In this document: positions 27,373 through 36,721 of the stretch, one piece after another | How the letters are laid out: each line of letters starts with the position of its first letter | Numbering within the stretch: the stretch's first letter is position 1 | DNA from: Lachnospiraceae bacterium | GTDB lineage: Bacteria > Bacillota > Clostridia > Lachnospirales > Lachnospiraceae | NCBI GenBank assembly: GCA_017553505.1 | Contig: JAFZLD010000006.1 | Location: forward strand, 124,001-188,000 | DNA length: 64,000 nt | Direction of reading: 5' to 3' | Translations under genes and position numbers: made by a program | Notes under the pieces: generated by a model | What the model saw: only the letters and a program-made list of their open reading frames with translations | Databases searched by the model: none | Told to the model about the DNA's origin: nothing

Positions 27373-28809
27373 TTAGTATGCTTTGCCCCAGTATACCATC
27401 TTGGTGGCGGGCTTACCGCAACATACGCACTTGTCTGAAATTGTCTCCTGCTTAAAGGGCATGCATCTGCTGGTAACGGCAAGTTCTTCTTTGATCTTAT
27501 TCTCGCACTCTACGTCGCCGCACCACATAGCCTTTACAAAGCCGGTCTTCTCTTCGAAGATCTTCTTAAACTCATCCCAGCTTGTAGCCTGATAAGTTTG
27601 AGAATCGCGACGAGCCTTGGCTGCTTCGAACATATCGTGCTGAACTACGGGAATAAGCTCTGCAATCTTAGCGGAAATCTCGGAGATAGGGCACTCGAAC
27701 TTCTCGCCGTTATCACGACGGGCAATTACGCACTTGCCTTCTTCAATATCCTTGGGGCCGATTTCAACACGGAAAGGAACACCGCGCATCTCGGTCTCTG
27801 CAAACTTAAATCCGGGGCTCTTATCGGTATCGTCTACCTTAACTCTGAAGCCCTTCTGCTTAAGTTCTTCTCTGATTTCATATGCTTTATCAAGAACGCC
27901 CTCAGCTTTCTGCTTAATGGGAACAATTACTACCTGAGTGGGAGCTACAAGCGGAGGAAGCTTAAGTCCCGAATCGTCACCGTGTACCATGATGATAGCG
28001 CCGATAAGTCTGGTGGTGCATCCCCATGAAGTCTGGTGAACATACTTTAATGTATTGTCTTTATCTGTAAACTGAATGTCAAAAGCACGAGCGAATCCGT
28101 CACCGAAGTTGTGGCTGGTACCGGACTGAAGTGCCTTACCGTCGTGCATCAAAGCTTCTATAGTATAAGTAGCTTCTGCGCCGGCGAATTTCTCCTTGTC
28201 AGTCTTGCGACCTTTAACTACAGGCATTGCAAGCACCTGCTCGCAGAAATCAGCGTATACATTGAGCATCTGAATAGTACGCTCTTCAGCTTCCTCAGCG
28301 GTGGCATGAACAGTATGTCCTTCCTGCCAAAGAAACTCTCTCGAACGAAGGAAAGGTCTGGTCTCCTTCTCCCAACGTACTACAGAGCACCACTGGTTGT
28401 ATACCTTGGGAAGGTCTCTGTAAGACTGTACTTCATTTTTATAGAAATCGCAGAAAAGGGTCTCCGAGGTAGGTCGTACACACATCTTCTCCTGAAGGGG
28501 CTGAAGTCCGCCCTGAGTTACCCATGCTACTTCGGGAGCAAAGCCCTCGACATGGTCTTTTTCTTTCTCCAGTAAGCTTTCGGGAATAAACATGGGAAGA
28601 TAAACATTCTCAACTCCCGTTGCCTTGAAGCGCTCATCAAGCTGTCTCTGAATAAGCTCCCAGATAGCATATCCGGCGGGCTTAAAAACCATACAACCTT
28701 TAACGCTTGTGTAGTCGCACAAATCGGCTTTCTTAACAATGTCTGTATACCATTGTGCAAAATCCTCGTCCATAGAGGTTATCGCCTCTACCATTTTCTT
28801 GTCTGCCAT
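27373..28809 (-). CDS. proS: Prolyl-tRNA synthetase, archaeal/eukaryote-like type
   Basis: A 478-residue class II synthetase that charges tRNA-Pro. It is the short form without the editing insertion of the usual bacterial enzyme. Motif 2 contains [16 protein letters not shown], and the C-terminus has a cysteine cluster (CVCCG) and ends in Tyr (WGKAY), features of the archaeal and eukaryotic form that some Clostridia also carry. It has a strong promoter, a structured leader and AGGAGG before the ATG. Confidence 0.96.
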   Translation of the reverse strand: MADKKMVEAITSMDEDFAQWYTDIVKKADLCDYTSVKGCMVFKPAGYAIWELIQRQLDERFKATGVENVYLPMFIPESLLEKEKDHVEGFAPEVAWVTQGGLQPLQEKMCVRPTSETLFCDFYKNEVQSYRDLPKVYNQWCSVVRWEKETRPFLRSREFLWQEGHTVHATAEEAEERTIQMLNVYADFCEQVLAMPVVKGRKTDKEKFAGAEATYTIEALMHDGKALQSGTSHNFGDGFARAFDIQFTDKDNTLKYVHQTSWGCTTRLIGAIIMVHGDDSGLKLPPLVAPTQVVIVPIKQKAEGVLDKAYEIREELKQKGFRVKVDDTDKSPGFKFAETEMRGVPFRVEIGPKDIEEGKCVIARRDNGEKFECPISEISAKIAELIPVVQHDMFEAAKARRDSQTYQATSWDEFKKIFEEKTGFVKAMWCGDVECENKIKEELAVTSRCMPFKQETISDKCVCCGKPATKMVYWGKAY

Positions 28810-28845
28810 TGGTTCCTCCTAAATATCATATAACTAATTGAGCTG

Positions 28846-28868
28846 GAATGAGTCCAAATGACTCATTC
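28846..28868 (-). promoter_or_regulatory. Leader hairpin of proS
   Basis: Perfect nine-base arms GAATGAGTC/GACTCATTC with a five-base loop, 37 bases before the proS start. No T run follows, so it is not a simple terminator. T-box features (such as the GGTGG/ACCGCG block) are absent. Confidence 0.5.
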
Positions 28869-28879
28869 GAAAGCGATCG

Positions 28880-28930
28880 ATAATAAAACGCGTAGTGTTT
28901 TATTATAGTTTTAACATCCTTCTTTGTCAA
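28880..28930 (-). promoter_or_regulatory. proS promoter with inverted repeat over the -10
   Basis: Perfect consensus: -35 TTGACA (28930-28925), 17-base spacer, -10 TATAAT (28907-28902). A perfect ten-base inverted repeat ATAATAAAAC...GTTTTATTAT (28906-28897 with 28889-28880) overlaps the -10 and the start point. Confidence 0.8.
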
Positions 28931-28945
28931 CCTAATACCGCGCAA

Positions 28946-30547
28946 TTACTCGCTCTGTGCCTTCACGACTGCTGCCGCGCCGAGCGCTATCACAAGGAAA
29001 AAGAAAGGGGTATTGGTAACCTGCTGGAAACTGAATACGTTATTGGCAAGATAACATATCACGGAAAGCGCAAAGGCTATGATGTAAGGGCGTTCTTTTG
29101 CTGCCTTTACAAAGGCTTTCACGGCGGAAATGCTCATGAATAAGAATGCTGCCGTTCCGAGTAATCCGACATTTACCAGTAACGTTATAATCTCGTTGTG
29201 AGCATTGGTCAGTCTTGATTTGCCAAATACCGATTCCGCAAAGGCAAATGCAGTCGGATTGTCCTTAAGCGCAAAATAGAACGTGTCTGGGCCGGTACCT
29301 ATCAGCTTCTTTCCTAAACTTAAATCCTTATACAAGAGGCCGCCGGAAATCCATGTCGCACCTCTGTTGGAGCCCCATCTCTTATCGAACACGAACATTC
29401 CGCGGTTTCCGATAATGGGAAGTGCTCCCCCGGTCTTCGTATTAATAAATACCAAAAGAACATATACGACAAGGCCTACCGCAAGCAGTATTAAAATAAT
29501 CTTTCTTAATTTGGCACCAAGCTTTTCGGGATAGTTTATTTTGCCCTCTTCGCAAAGCCCCATAAACACAGCCAAGGCAAGGCATGCCACGAAAATCATC
29601 ACTGCAGTTATTCCTTTGGTGAAAATATCGGAAAACCTCGAAGTTCCTTCTTTAACGCCCGGAAGCGCCTTGTCTATAAAGAATAAGCCCATTCCTGTCG
29701 CAGAAAAAGAAAACGCAAGCCAGGTAAAGCGTAACATTCTATCCTTATTATCAAGTGAATAGCAAAAAAGGAACAGGAACATTACCGCATACGCAAACAC
29801 AATACTGTCTGAATTGTTAAGTAATACTATTCCATTGGAAAGAATAAGTGGTATGAGCAGCAATGCTTTTTCTTTGGCCGATTTGGCGGCATAAAACAAA
29901 CCTGCTACTATCGGCGCAAGCACACTGACATATCCCGCAAACCAGTTGATATTGCCAAGCGATGCAATAAATGATTCATTGGCGAAAGTCATTTCAATAG
30001 GGAATACACCGTATCTGTTCAACATTCCCCACAGGAATATAAGTGATGTTGCTACCATAATGGGGATCCATATGATGTTTGAGTACTTAAGAAATCTTGA
30101 TACTGCAAAATACATAAAGACCAGAACCAAATAGGTAAGAAATCCTATGTACCAGCCTTGCGTACCGTATAAGCTTCCTTCGTAAAACCATGCCCCCTCT
30201 TCCTTGGGTGCTACCATCTTATAAGAGCTTAACAGATAAGAACCATACGCCACAGCGATAAATATCAGCATTCCTATATCTATCTTTGTAAGAGGCTTAA
30301 AAACTGCTCTTTCCTCTTTATTAAAGCCCCAAGTGCACAGATATACCAAAATGAAGATACCGATAAATATTGCAGAATTTTTGGATATCGCCATGAAGCA
30401 TTCGTATTTGCGAGTGGCTATCTTAGTGTATCCATCCTGAAAATACAAAGGGACCAAAATGAAATAGGCCAATACCGATATCCATAACAAAGTATTCCCA
30501 ATAAACCCCAATATTTTTCCGTAATTGTTTTCCGAGCTTTTACCCAT
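28946..30547 (-). CDS. O-antigen ligase/polymerase-like membrane protein
   Basis: A 533-residue integral membrane protein with about twelve hydrophobic segments. The region near residue 470, with LTNAHNEIITLLVNVGLLG, matches the conserved core of the Wzy_C (WaaL/Wzy) family that joins or polymerises glycans on the outer face of the membrane. The large loop before it (about 380-465) is where catalytic arginine and histidine residues usually sit. ATG 30547 is preceded by GGGAGG at eight bases; the frame extends to 30619 without a site. No glycosyltransferase adjoins it. Confidence 0.78.
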   Translation of the reverse strand: MGKSSENNYGKILGFIGNTLLWISVLAYFILVPLYFQDGYTKIATRKYECFMAISKNSAIFIGIFILVYLCTWGFNKEERAVFKPLTKIDIGMLIFIAVAYGSYLLSSYKMVAPKEEGAWFYEGSLYGTQGWYIGFLTYLVLVFMYFAVSRFLKYSNIIWIPIMVATSLIFLWGMLNRYGVFPIEMTFANESFIASLGNINWFAGYVSVLAPIVAGLFYAAKSAKEKALLLIPLILSNGIVLLNNSDSIVFAYAVMFLFLFCYSLDNKDRMLRFTWLAFSFSATGMGLFFIDKALPGVKEGTSRFSDIFTKGITAVMIFVACLALAVFMGLCEEGKINYPEKLGAKLRKIILILLAVGLVVYVLLVFINTKTGGALPIIGNRGMFVFDKRWGSNRGATWISGGLLYKDLSLGKKLIGTGPDTFYFALKDNPTAFAFAESVFGKSRLTNAHNEIITLLVNVGLLGTAAFLFMSISAVKAFVKAAKERPYIIAFALSVICYLANNVFSFQQVTNTPFFFLVIALGAAAVVKAQSE

Positions 30548-30630
30548 GAAGGTACCTCCCTCAAATACTATAAAATTGAAATGTTCCCAATTAAAGTCAT
30601 TATAACTCAATTGCCGCATTTGTGCGACAA

Positions 30631-30660
30631 AAGAAAAAGCGAAACCTGTTTAGGTCTCGC
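30631..30660 (-). terminator. Terminator of the RluA-family gene
   Basis: Nine-base arms GCGAGACCT/AGGTTTCGC (30660-30652, 30647-30639) with one G-U pair, followed by CTTTTTCTTTT on the minus strand. Confidence 0.85.
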
Positions 30661-30669
30661 CTTTAATTA

Positions 30670-31311
30670 CTATATGGAGAATTCCATGTGCCCGCCGGTC
30701 TTGGGATGATTGAACTCAAGGTGGTAAGCACATAGCTTGACGTTTGATATTTTCTCGCTCTTAGAGTAATTGATACTTGTCTCTGTCCCGTATTTAAGAT
30801 CCCCGAGAATAGGCATTCCGGCGTTGGCAAGCTGGACTCTTATCTGGTGATGTCGGCCGGTCTTAAGGTGTACCAAAAGACTTGCTGTCTTGTCACGGTC
30901 TTCCTCGACTTCGTAGGTAAGAATTGCTTCCTTGGCTCCCGGTACGTTCTTAGGAACTACGCAAGAAGTGTTGGTCTTGCCGTCTTTAATAAGAAAATCG
31001 ACGAGTTTGGCTCCGGGCTTAGGTTCGGATTCTTTGTACACGATTGCCCGGTAGTCCTTGGAGAAATCGTCTTCTTTCATCCCCTTGGTAAGTGCCGCCG
31101 CCGCTTCACGGGTCTTGGCAAAAACAAGTATGCCCGATACCGGCTGATCGAGTCTGTGCACCACGTAAATCTCGGGCGCCTCACCCTTAGACTTCCTGTA
31201 TTTCTTGCACTCGCTCTCCAGGTCTCTTGCCGCCACGCCTTTCGACTGCGTAGCTATGCCTGCCGGCTTATTGACCACAAGTATGTGTTCGTCCTCAAAA
31301 AGAACTTCCAT
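30670..31311 (-). CDS. RluA-family pseudouridine synthase
   Basis: A 213-residue RNA-modifying enzyme. The catalytic aspartate is Asp55 in the family motif HRLDQPVSG. There is no S4 domain, so it is the short form. It converts uridine to pseudouridine in rRNA or tRNA; the exact target is not readable. It lies 26 bases after the response regulator and ends at its own terminator. Confidence 0.92.
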   Translation of the reverse strand: MEVLFEDEHILVVNKPAGIATQSKGVAARDLESECKKYRKSKGEAPEIYVVHRLDQPVSGILVFAKTREAAAALTKGMKEDDFSKDYRAIVYKESEPKPGAKLVDFLIKDGKTNTSCVVPKNVPGAKEAILTYEVEEDRDKTASLLVHLKTGRHHQIRVQLANAGMPILGDLKYGTETSINYSKSEKISNVKLCAYHLEFNHPKTGGHMEFSI

Positions 31312-31337
31312 CTATGCCCCTTTCGGTAAAAGAAAAC

Positions 31338-32030
31338 TTAGATTTTAAATCTGTAGCCTACTCCCCAAATCGTTTCGATATATTGAGGGTTGGCCGAATC
31401 AAACTCTACCTTTTCACGTATCTTCTTAATATGAACCGTAACGGTTGCGATATCACCGATGGAGTCCATGTCCCAGATCTCTCTGAAGAGTTCGTCCTTG
31501 GTGAATACGTGGTTGGGGTTCTCTGCAAGGAATGTGAGTAAGTCAAATTCCTTGGTGGTAAACTGCTTTTCTTCGCCGTCTACCCATACTCGTCTTGCGG
31601 TCTTATCAATCTTTAAGCCACGAATTTCAATAATCTTGTTGTCAGGCTTGGCATTGGAGTGAACGAGGCGCTCATAACGTGCCATGTGTGCCTTAACTCT
31701 CGCAACAAGCTCGCTGGGGCTGAAGGGCTTGGTCATGTAGTCGTCTGCACCAAGGCCCAGTCCGCGAATCTTGTCGATATCGTCTTTTTTGGCCGAAACC
31801 ATTAGGATGGGAACGTTTTTCTTTTCACGGATGGACTTGCAGACTTCGAAGCCGTCCTTGCCGGGAAGCATCAGGTCGAGAACGATAAGATCAAAGTCCT
31901 CTTCAAGTGCTTTCTTCTCGCCTTCTATGCCGTCGCCTGCTATTTCAACCGTAAAATCGCTTAATTCAAGATAGTCTTTCTCAAGATCTGCAATTGCGTC
32001 TTCATCTTCAATTATTAATATCTTGCTCAT
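31338..32030 (-). CDS. OmpR/PhoB-family response regulator
   Basis: A 230-residue two-component regulator: receiver with Asp52 (LDLMLPG) and a Lys of TKPF, then a winged-helix DNA-binding domain (about 130-229) ending WGVGYRF. ATG 32030 has GAGGAGG upstream; the longer frame from 32063 does not. It overlaps the end of the partner kinase gene by 23 bases, which implies coupled translation. Its targets are unknown. Confidence 0.95.
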   Translation of the reverse strand: MSKILIIEDEDAIADLEKDYLELSDFTVEIAGDGIEGEKKALEEDFDLIVLDLMLPGKDGFEVCKSIREKKNVPILMVSAKKDDIDKIRGLGLGADDYMTKPFSPSELVARVKAHMARYERLVHSNAKPDNKIIEIRGLKIDKTARRVWVDGEEKQFTTKEFDLLTFLAENPNHVFTKDELFREIWDMDSIGDIATVTVHIKKIREKVEFDSANPQYIETIWGVGYRFKI

Positions 32031-33144
32031 TGTCTCTAACCTCCTCGTATTTACGTAATACAAAGTGCATACAGGTTCCTTCGCCTTCTTTGCTGGTGGC
32101 CCATATGTACCCGCCGTGGTCTTCCACGATCTTCTTAACTATTGAAAGTCCGATTCCGCTTCCGCCCTTGGCAGAGTTTCTGGATGAATCGGATCTGAAA
32201 AATCTTTCGAAAATATTGGGTAAGTCCTTGGCCGCTATGCCGCGTCCGTTATCTTCAATCTCAACTTTAATAGCGTCGCCTTCGTCAACGATGGAGAAAT
32301 TGATGATTGCTTTTTCTTTCTCCTTGTCCATGTACTTGACGGAGTTGCTGATGATGTTGTTAATTACGCGCTTAAGCTGCTCAGGGTCGGCGATGACTCT
32401 GGTGTCCTCGGCAACCATGTTGGAGTAGTTAAGCTCTATGTGCTTGGACTCAAGGTCAAGTCCTACTTCCTCGATACAATCGTCAAAGAACTCGCGAACG
32501 TTAAGCCTTAAGAATGTATAAGGGATACGGTTCGCATCGATTCTTGAGTAAATGGTAAGCTCATTGATGAGCCTGTCCATGTCATTGGCCTTGTTGTAGA
32601 TGGTCTTAATGTACTTGTCCATCTTCTCGGGGGTGCAGCAAACACCGTCCATGATACCTTCCACATAACCTTTGATGGCGGTTATGGGGGTCTTTAAGTC
32701 GTGAGAGATGTTGGTGATAAGCTCACGGTTCTTGGCTTCGTTCTGAATTGATTCCTCGGCGCTTTCTTTGAGTCTTAGTCTCATGTCTTCGTAGTTGTGA
32801 TAAAGCTCGCCAATCTCACCGGTCATATTGGAATCGAGAACGTAGTCAAAGTTGCCGTCCGCAATCTGCTGCATGCCGTTCTTTAAATCATTGACGGGGT
32901 TGAATACGCCGCGCGCTATCCATCTGGTAAGTCCCGCCGCAATGAAGAACATAATTATGAAAAACGTTATGATAAGGGTAGTCAGAACGCCCTGCGGCAT
33001 AAGTCTGTCTACACGCTCGATGCCTCCCGTCTTCTGTAAGAATATCATTATCTTACCTATAACAAGGAACGCAAGCGAGAACAAACATACCGGCAATAGC
33101 GCGATGACACCGAAGGTAACTTGTAATCTTGTCTTAAGCTTCAC
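32008..33144 (-). CDS. Membrane sensor histidine kinase
   Basis: A 378-residue kinase with two membrane helices (about 10-33 and 52-72) and only a short extracellular loop, so it likely senses the membrane or a partner protein. HAMP (about 72-125), HisKA with His148 (NISHDLKTP), then HATPase_c with the GSGIGLSIVK loop. The start is a GTG at 33144 behind GGGAG. The downstream response regulator overlaps it. Confidence 0.95.
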   Translation of the reverse strand: MKLKTRLQVTFGVIALLPVCLFSLAFLVIGKIMIFLQKTGGIERVDRLMPQGVLTTLIITFFIIMFFIAAGLTRWIARGVFNPVNDLKNGMQQIADGNFDYVLDSNMTGEIGELYHNYEDMRLRLKESAEESIQNEAKNRELITNISHDLKTPITAIKGYVEGIMDGVCCTPEKMDKYIKTIYNKANDMDRLINELTIYSRIDANRIPYTFLRLNVREFFDDCIEEVGLDLESKHIELNYSNMVAEDTRVIADPEQLKRVINNIISNSVKYMDKEKEKAIINFSIVDEGDAIKVEIEDNGRGIAAKDLPNIFERFFRSDSSRNSAKGGSGIGLSIVKKIVEDHGGYIWATSKEGEGTCMHFVLRKYEEVRDNEQDINN

Positions 33145-33308
33145 GGTTGTCTCCCTTCTTTATTTCCCCACCATTCAAGAAAATCTTATCATATTTCCGC
33201 GTTTATTTGATAAAAGATGTGAAATATAATTCTAAAAAAACAATAAAACGAAAAATCGTGTTTTTTACCGTTTATTGCTGTCAATTAATATGTATATGCC
33301 TTTGTTTA

Positions 33309-33317
33309 TGATATAAT
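33309..33317 (+). promoter_or_regulatory. Extended -10 promoter of rubrerythrin
   Basis: TGATATAAT matches an extended -10 (TG-N-TATAAT); no good -35 is seen, which suits an extended -10 promoter. The ribosome binding site AAGGAGG lies about seven bases before the ATG. Confidence 0.6.
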
Positions 33318-33354
33318 AAACTAACTTTAAACCCATAATACAAGGAGGTTATTT

Positions 33355-33897
33355 ATGGCTAAATATGTATGTTCCGTATGCGGTTACGTTCACGAGGGCG
33401 ACGAGGCTCCCGATAAGTGCCCCGTATGTCAGGCTCCCAAGGAGAAATTCACCAAGCAGGAAGGTGAACTTACCTGGGCTTCCGAGCACGTTGTAGGTGT
33501 TGCTTCAGGTGCTCCCGAAGATATTATCAATGATTTAAGATCCAACTTTACCGGTGAGTGCTCCGAAGTTGGTATGTACCTTGCAATGAGCCGTGTGGCT
33601 TTCAGAGAAGGTTATCCCGAAATCGGTTTATACTGGGAGAAGGCTGCTTTTGAAGAAGCTGAACATGCTGCTAAATTCGCAGAATTACTCGGTGAGGTTG
33701 TTACTCCTTCCACCAAGAAGAATCTTGAGATGAGAATCGAAGCAGAGAACGGTGCTACCGCAGGTAAGACCGATCTTGCCAAGAGAGCTAAGGCGCTTAA
33801 TCTTGACGCTATTCACGATACCGTTCATGAAATGGCTCGTGATGAGGCCCGCCACGGTAAGGCTTTCGAAGGCTTATATAACAGATACTTTAAATAA
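33355..33897 (+). CDS. Reverse rubrerythrin
   Basis: A 180-residue peroxide-reducing protein of anaerobes. The rubredoxin-type iron site comes first (CSVCG and CPVCQ, residues 6-24), followed by the four-helix di-iron domain with EEAEH near residue 100 and DEARH near 170; this order is the reverse of classical rubrerythrin. Electrons pass from the Fe(SCys)4 site to the di-iron site to reduce hydrogen peroxide. It is a single cistron with its own promoter and terminator, and is one of few plus-strand genes. Confidence 0.95.
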   Translation: MAKYVCSVCGYVHEGDEAPDKCPVCQAPKEKFTKQEGELTWASEHVVGVASGAPEDIINDLRSNFTGECSEVGMYLAMSRVAFREGYPEIGLYWEKAAFEEAEHAAKFAELLGEVVTPSTKKNLEMRIEAENGATAGKTDLAKRAKALNLDAIHDTVHEMARDEARHGKAFEGLYNRYFK

Positions 33898-33920
33898 GCT
33901 GATTTTTGAGCATTAAATTA

Positions 33921-33950
33921 CCCCGGAATCTTCGCGACTCCGGGGTTTTT
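33921..33950 (+). terminator. Terminator of rubrerythrin
   Basis: Stem CCCCGGA/TCCGGGG around a GC-rich centre, then TTTTT. Confidence 0.9.
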
Positions 33951-33966
33951 CTTTGGCTGTTTGTGA

Positions 33967-35241
33967 TTATTCACCGGCTACGGCTACATTCTTAAACATG
34001 CAAGCCTTGGGGCCTTCAAATTTTGAAAGCTTCTGTGTCTCGGATGAGAAGGTAAGCTCGCTCTGTGCTTCGAAGATGCTACCGTTAACGCTGCCTCCTG
34101 TTACACATTCTACATTGCCGTTACCGTCATAGTAGTAAGCAAGTCTGATTTCGCCTGCGAAGTGGCCGTCGAGGGCATCCATCTGGAAATCGGAGAAATT
34201 AACTACGTAGAGGCATTTCTTCTTGAACATGTCTGCCATGGATACTGTGCCTGCAGGCATAACAATCTTATTGTAAGTACCAATTGGCTCTACTCCCAGG
34301 TAATAGGAGAATCTCTGGTTGCCGTGGATGGTCTTAAGTACTCCATCTTTTACGAAGTCTCTTTCTTTCATCTCTATTCCTTCGTAGTCGAAAGGAACGG
34401 ATACGCCAAACTTCATGTTAAGCTTGTCGCCGGTGACGTTCTCGCCCTGAACATTATCACCGACCTTGAAGTCAGAATAGCCGGGATAGATATAGCCGAC
34501 GTGCGCTCTCTCTGCGTAGTAAGTAAGAACTTCAGGAACATAGCTGTCTGCAAGTACCACATCGTATGTGCCTGCCTTGGGCATCTTGGTAGCGGTTGCT
34601 CTGTCGGCAGTCATCTTAAGGGTGGTCTTAACAAGGTCCTTAAGGTCTGAAAGTGCGAGTGAGTCGTATTCGAAGCTCTTGTAGGTCTCAACGTCCTGAG
34701 GCTCCTTGCACTGAGCTACGAATTCGCCCCAGACACTTCTTTTGACATAAGATACGTCGGTGCCTTCGGAGCTTACCATGTGGACTTCGTTCTCCCTTAC
34801 AAAAAGTTCGAAAGAGTTGATAAATGCATGTGCGTCCTTGTCCTCGGAATAGAAAGCTTCCACGAACTTGTCGGCAATCTCAGAAAGCTCGTACTTGTTT
34901 AAGTCGCTTTCCTGAACCTTCTTGTCGGACTTAGTAGCCTTTGCGAACTCGAAGAAAGGATTCTTAACAAAAGAAGCCGCATAATCAGCGGATTTAATCT
35001 TCTCAGCAATCTCCTCATCAGACATGGTGGAGTTCACGTTAACGGTTGCAAAGCCGCGAAACTTCTTGCCGTCTTCTTCCATGTCTTTGTATATGGTAAT
35101 TTCAGCACTGTCATCGTCTTTCATACGGCGCATGTCGAGTTTCTTTTTGATAAAGAAAAGCTCTACGCTCTTAGCCGCAGTTTCTTTTACGAAGTAGGTG
35201 CCGACATTTGATTTATCAAGTATATCAATATATCTTTTCAT
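33967..35241 (-). CDS. tldE: TldE/PmbA-family protein
   Basis: A 424-residue member of the TldD/PmbA family, the partner that lacks the zinc-binding motif. It forms a heterodimeric protease with TldD that trims unfolded peptides, for example leader peptides of RiPPs. I prefer ATG 35241 (GGAGG ten bases upstream) over GTG 35250, which would sit one base from that site. The ribosome binding site overlaps the end of tldD, so the two are translated together. Confidence 0.85.
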   Translation of the reverse strand: MKRYIDILDKSNVGTYFVKETAAKSVELFFIKKKLDMRRMKDDDSAEITIYKDMEEDGKKFRGFATVNVNSTMSDEEIAEKIKSADYAASFVKNPFFEFAKATKSDKKVQESDLNKYELSEIADKFVEAFYSEDKDAHAFINSFELFVRENEVHMVSSEGTDVSYVKRSVWGEFVAQCKEPQDVETYKSFEYDSLALSDLKDLVKTTLKMTADRATATKMPKAGTYDVVLADSYVPEVLTYYAERAHVGYIYPGYSDFKVGDNVQGENVTGDKLNMKFGVSVPFDYEGIEMKERDFVKDGVLKTIHGNQRFSYYLGVEPIGTYNKIVMPAGTVSMADMFKKKCLYVVNFSDFQMDALDGHFAGEIRLAYYYDGNGNVECVTGGSVNGSIFEAQSELTFSSETQKLSKFEGPKACMFKNVAVAGE

Positions 35242-35256
35242 CTCAAGCACGCCTCC

Positions 35257-36672
35257 TTAACCCAATCTGATCTTGGCCTTGATGTAGGGGCCGCCGTCAG
35301 ATACTTTAACCCATTCTTTGTATCCCTTACCGCAGAAACCTGCGCCGCCGAGGGATTTCTCATCGGACATCATGGAGATACTCTTAAGAAGATCGGGTAC
35401 ATAGCCGGTTAAAACGATGGGTGAGAAGATCTTACCGGTAAACTTACCGTCCTTAATCTCGCGCGCATAGTTAACCATGCACTGAATACCCCAGTTCTTG
35501 GGATCTTCCATACCCGAGAAGGGCATTTCAAGTAAAAGTCCCTCCTTGACAGAGGCAATCATGTCCTCAACCTTGTCTGTACCGGGCTCGAAATAGGTAT
35601 TGGTCATACGGGTGTATGCTTTTCTTCTGTAGCTCTCACGTCTGCCGTTACCGGTAGGTGTGGTGCCGAGTGCCATAGCGGACTGAAGATCGCTGATACC
35701 TGCTACAAGAATACCCTTGTCGATGATAACCGTATCGCTTGAAACGGTACCTTCATCGTCAAAGAAATATGTCGCGGTCTGCTCAACAGCATTACCGTCG
35801 TGCATGGTAACGAGGGGTGATGCAACGTACTCGCCGATGTACTTCTGAGCAAGTGCTCTATCCTTAACAAACATATCCATCTCAACACCGTGGCCAAATG
35901 CTTCATGCACAATCATACCTGTTACTTCAGGTGTGCATACGCACTCGTACTCGCCGGGCTTGATAGGCTCGCTGTCGAGAAGTTCGATAGCAATCTTGGC
36001 AGTGTTCTCTACCATATCTTCGAGCTTATTGAGCATTTCCATTCCGCCCATGATGGAACCGGAATCGTAAGCCGTCTTAACTTCGTTGCCACGCTTTGTG
36101 TTGATGTTCACAGCTGCGCTGGTCCACATTACGTTCTGCTCAAGATCCTTGTTCTTTGAAAGAAAGAGCTTGGAATATCTCTGGAATTCGGTTCTTGCAC
36201 CACAGTTAAGAACCTTTTCGTCGTAAGCCATACCTTTCTTATGAATCTCGGTAAGCTTCTTAACAATTGCTTCGTCACCGAAAGCTTCCGGATCGATTTC
36301 ACACTCGGTGCTCTTAACAAAAGAAACCTCTTCATCTTCCGGAACCTTGTACTGAGACTTTTCAATTCCCTGTCCGAGGTTCACAAGCTTCTCTGACACA
36401 AGCGTCACAATCTTGGAAATCTCTTCTTCGGAAATTCTGTTGCCCGAATACTCGGCGTAACACCCACCGTCGTAAACCTTTACAACATATCCTCTTGAAG
36501 TGTAAATTTCATCTTCCGCAACATTGGTGCCGGTCTTCGAAACCGAGTATCTCTTACCCATGGAATCGTTAACCAGAACCGATGCATACTCATACTTTTT
36601 AAGAAGTTCCGAAACAAGCTTTTTAAACAAAGGCTTGTTACTCTTGATATAAGTACTCTCCTTAACCTTCAT
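35257..36672 (-). CDS. tldD: TldD-family metalloprotease
   Basis: A 471-residue zinc protease. The zinc motif HEAFGH gives His256, Glu257 and His261, and a conserved cysteine in GFCGKGYKEW near the C-terminus is the expected third ligand. With TldE it degrades unstructured peptides inside a barrel. GGAGGAG precedes the ATG. A 2-hydroxyacid dehydrogenase lies 49 bases upstream with no terminator between. No RiPP precursor or modifying enzyme was seen nearby. Confidence 0.92.
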   Translation of the reverse strand: MKVKESTYIKSNKPLFKKLVSELLKKYEYASVLVNDSMGKRYSVSKTGTNVAEDEIYTSRGYVVKVYDGGCYAEYSGNRISEEEISKIVTLVSEKLVNLGQGIEKSQYKVPEDEEVSFVKSTECEIDPEAFGDEAIVKKLTEIHKKGMAYDEKVLNCGARTEFQRYSKLFLSKNKDLEQNVMWTSAAVNINTKRGNEVKTAYDSGSIMGGMEMLNKLEDMVENTAKIAIELLDSEPIKPGEYECVCTPEVTGMIVHEAFGHGVEMDMFVKDRALAQKYIGEYVASPLVTMHDGNAVEQTATYFFDDEGTVSSDTVIIDKGILVAGISDLQSAMALGTTPTGNGRRESYRRKAYTRMTNTYFEPGTDKVEDMIASVKEGLLLEMPFSGMEDPKNWGIQCMVNYAREIKDGKFTGKIFSPIVLTGYVPDLLKSISMMSDEKSLGGAGFCGKGYKEWVKVSDGGPYIKAKIRLG

Positions 36673-36701
36673 GTTTCTCCTCCTGATAATACTTTAAATA
36701 A

Positions 36702-36714
36702 AGCGCTTAGCGCT
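36702..36714. repeat. Short inverted repeat before tldD
   Basis: AGCGCT-T-AGCGCT, two self-complementary hexamers with a single centre base, in the 49-base gap between the dehydrogenase stop and tldD. It may be an operator; it only partly resembles a cre site. Confidence 0.35.
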
Positions 36715-36721
36715 GTTATCC

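Noticed and set aside
28810-28930. T-box riboswitch before proS.
   Set aside because: The leader is only about 90 bases and lacks the T-box sequence block, specifier loop and antiterminator/terminator pair.
36697-36714. cre site before tldD.
   Set aside because: The AAGCGCTT core fits but the outer TG/CA positions do not (about 10 or 11 of 14), so I only list it as an inverted repeat.
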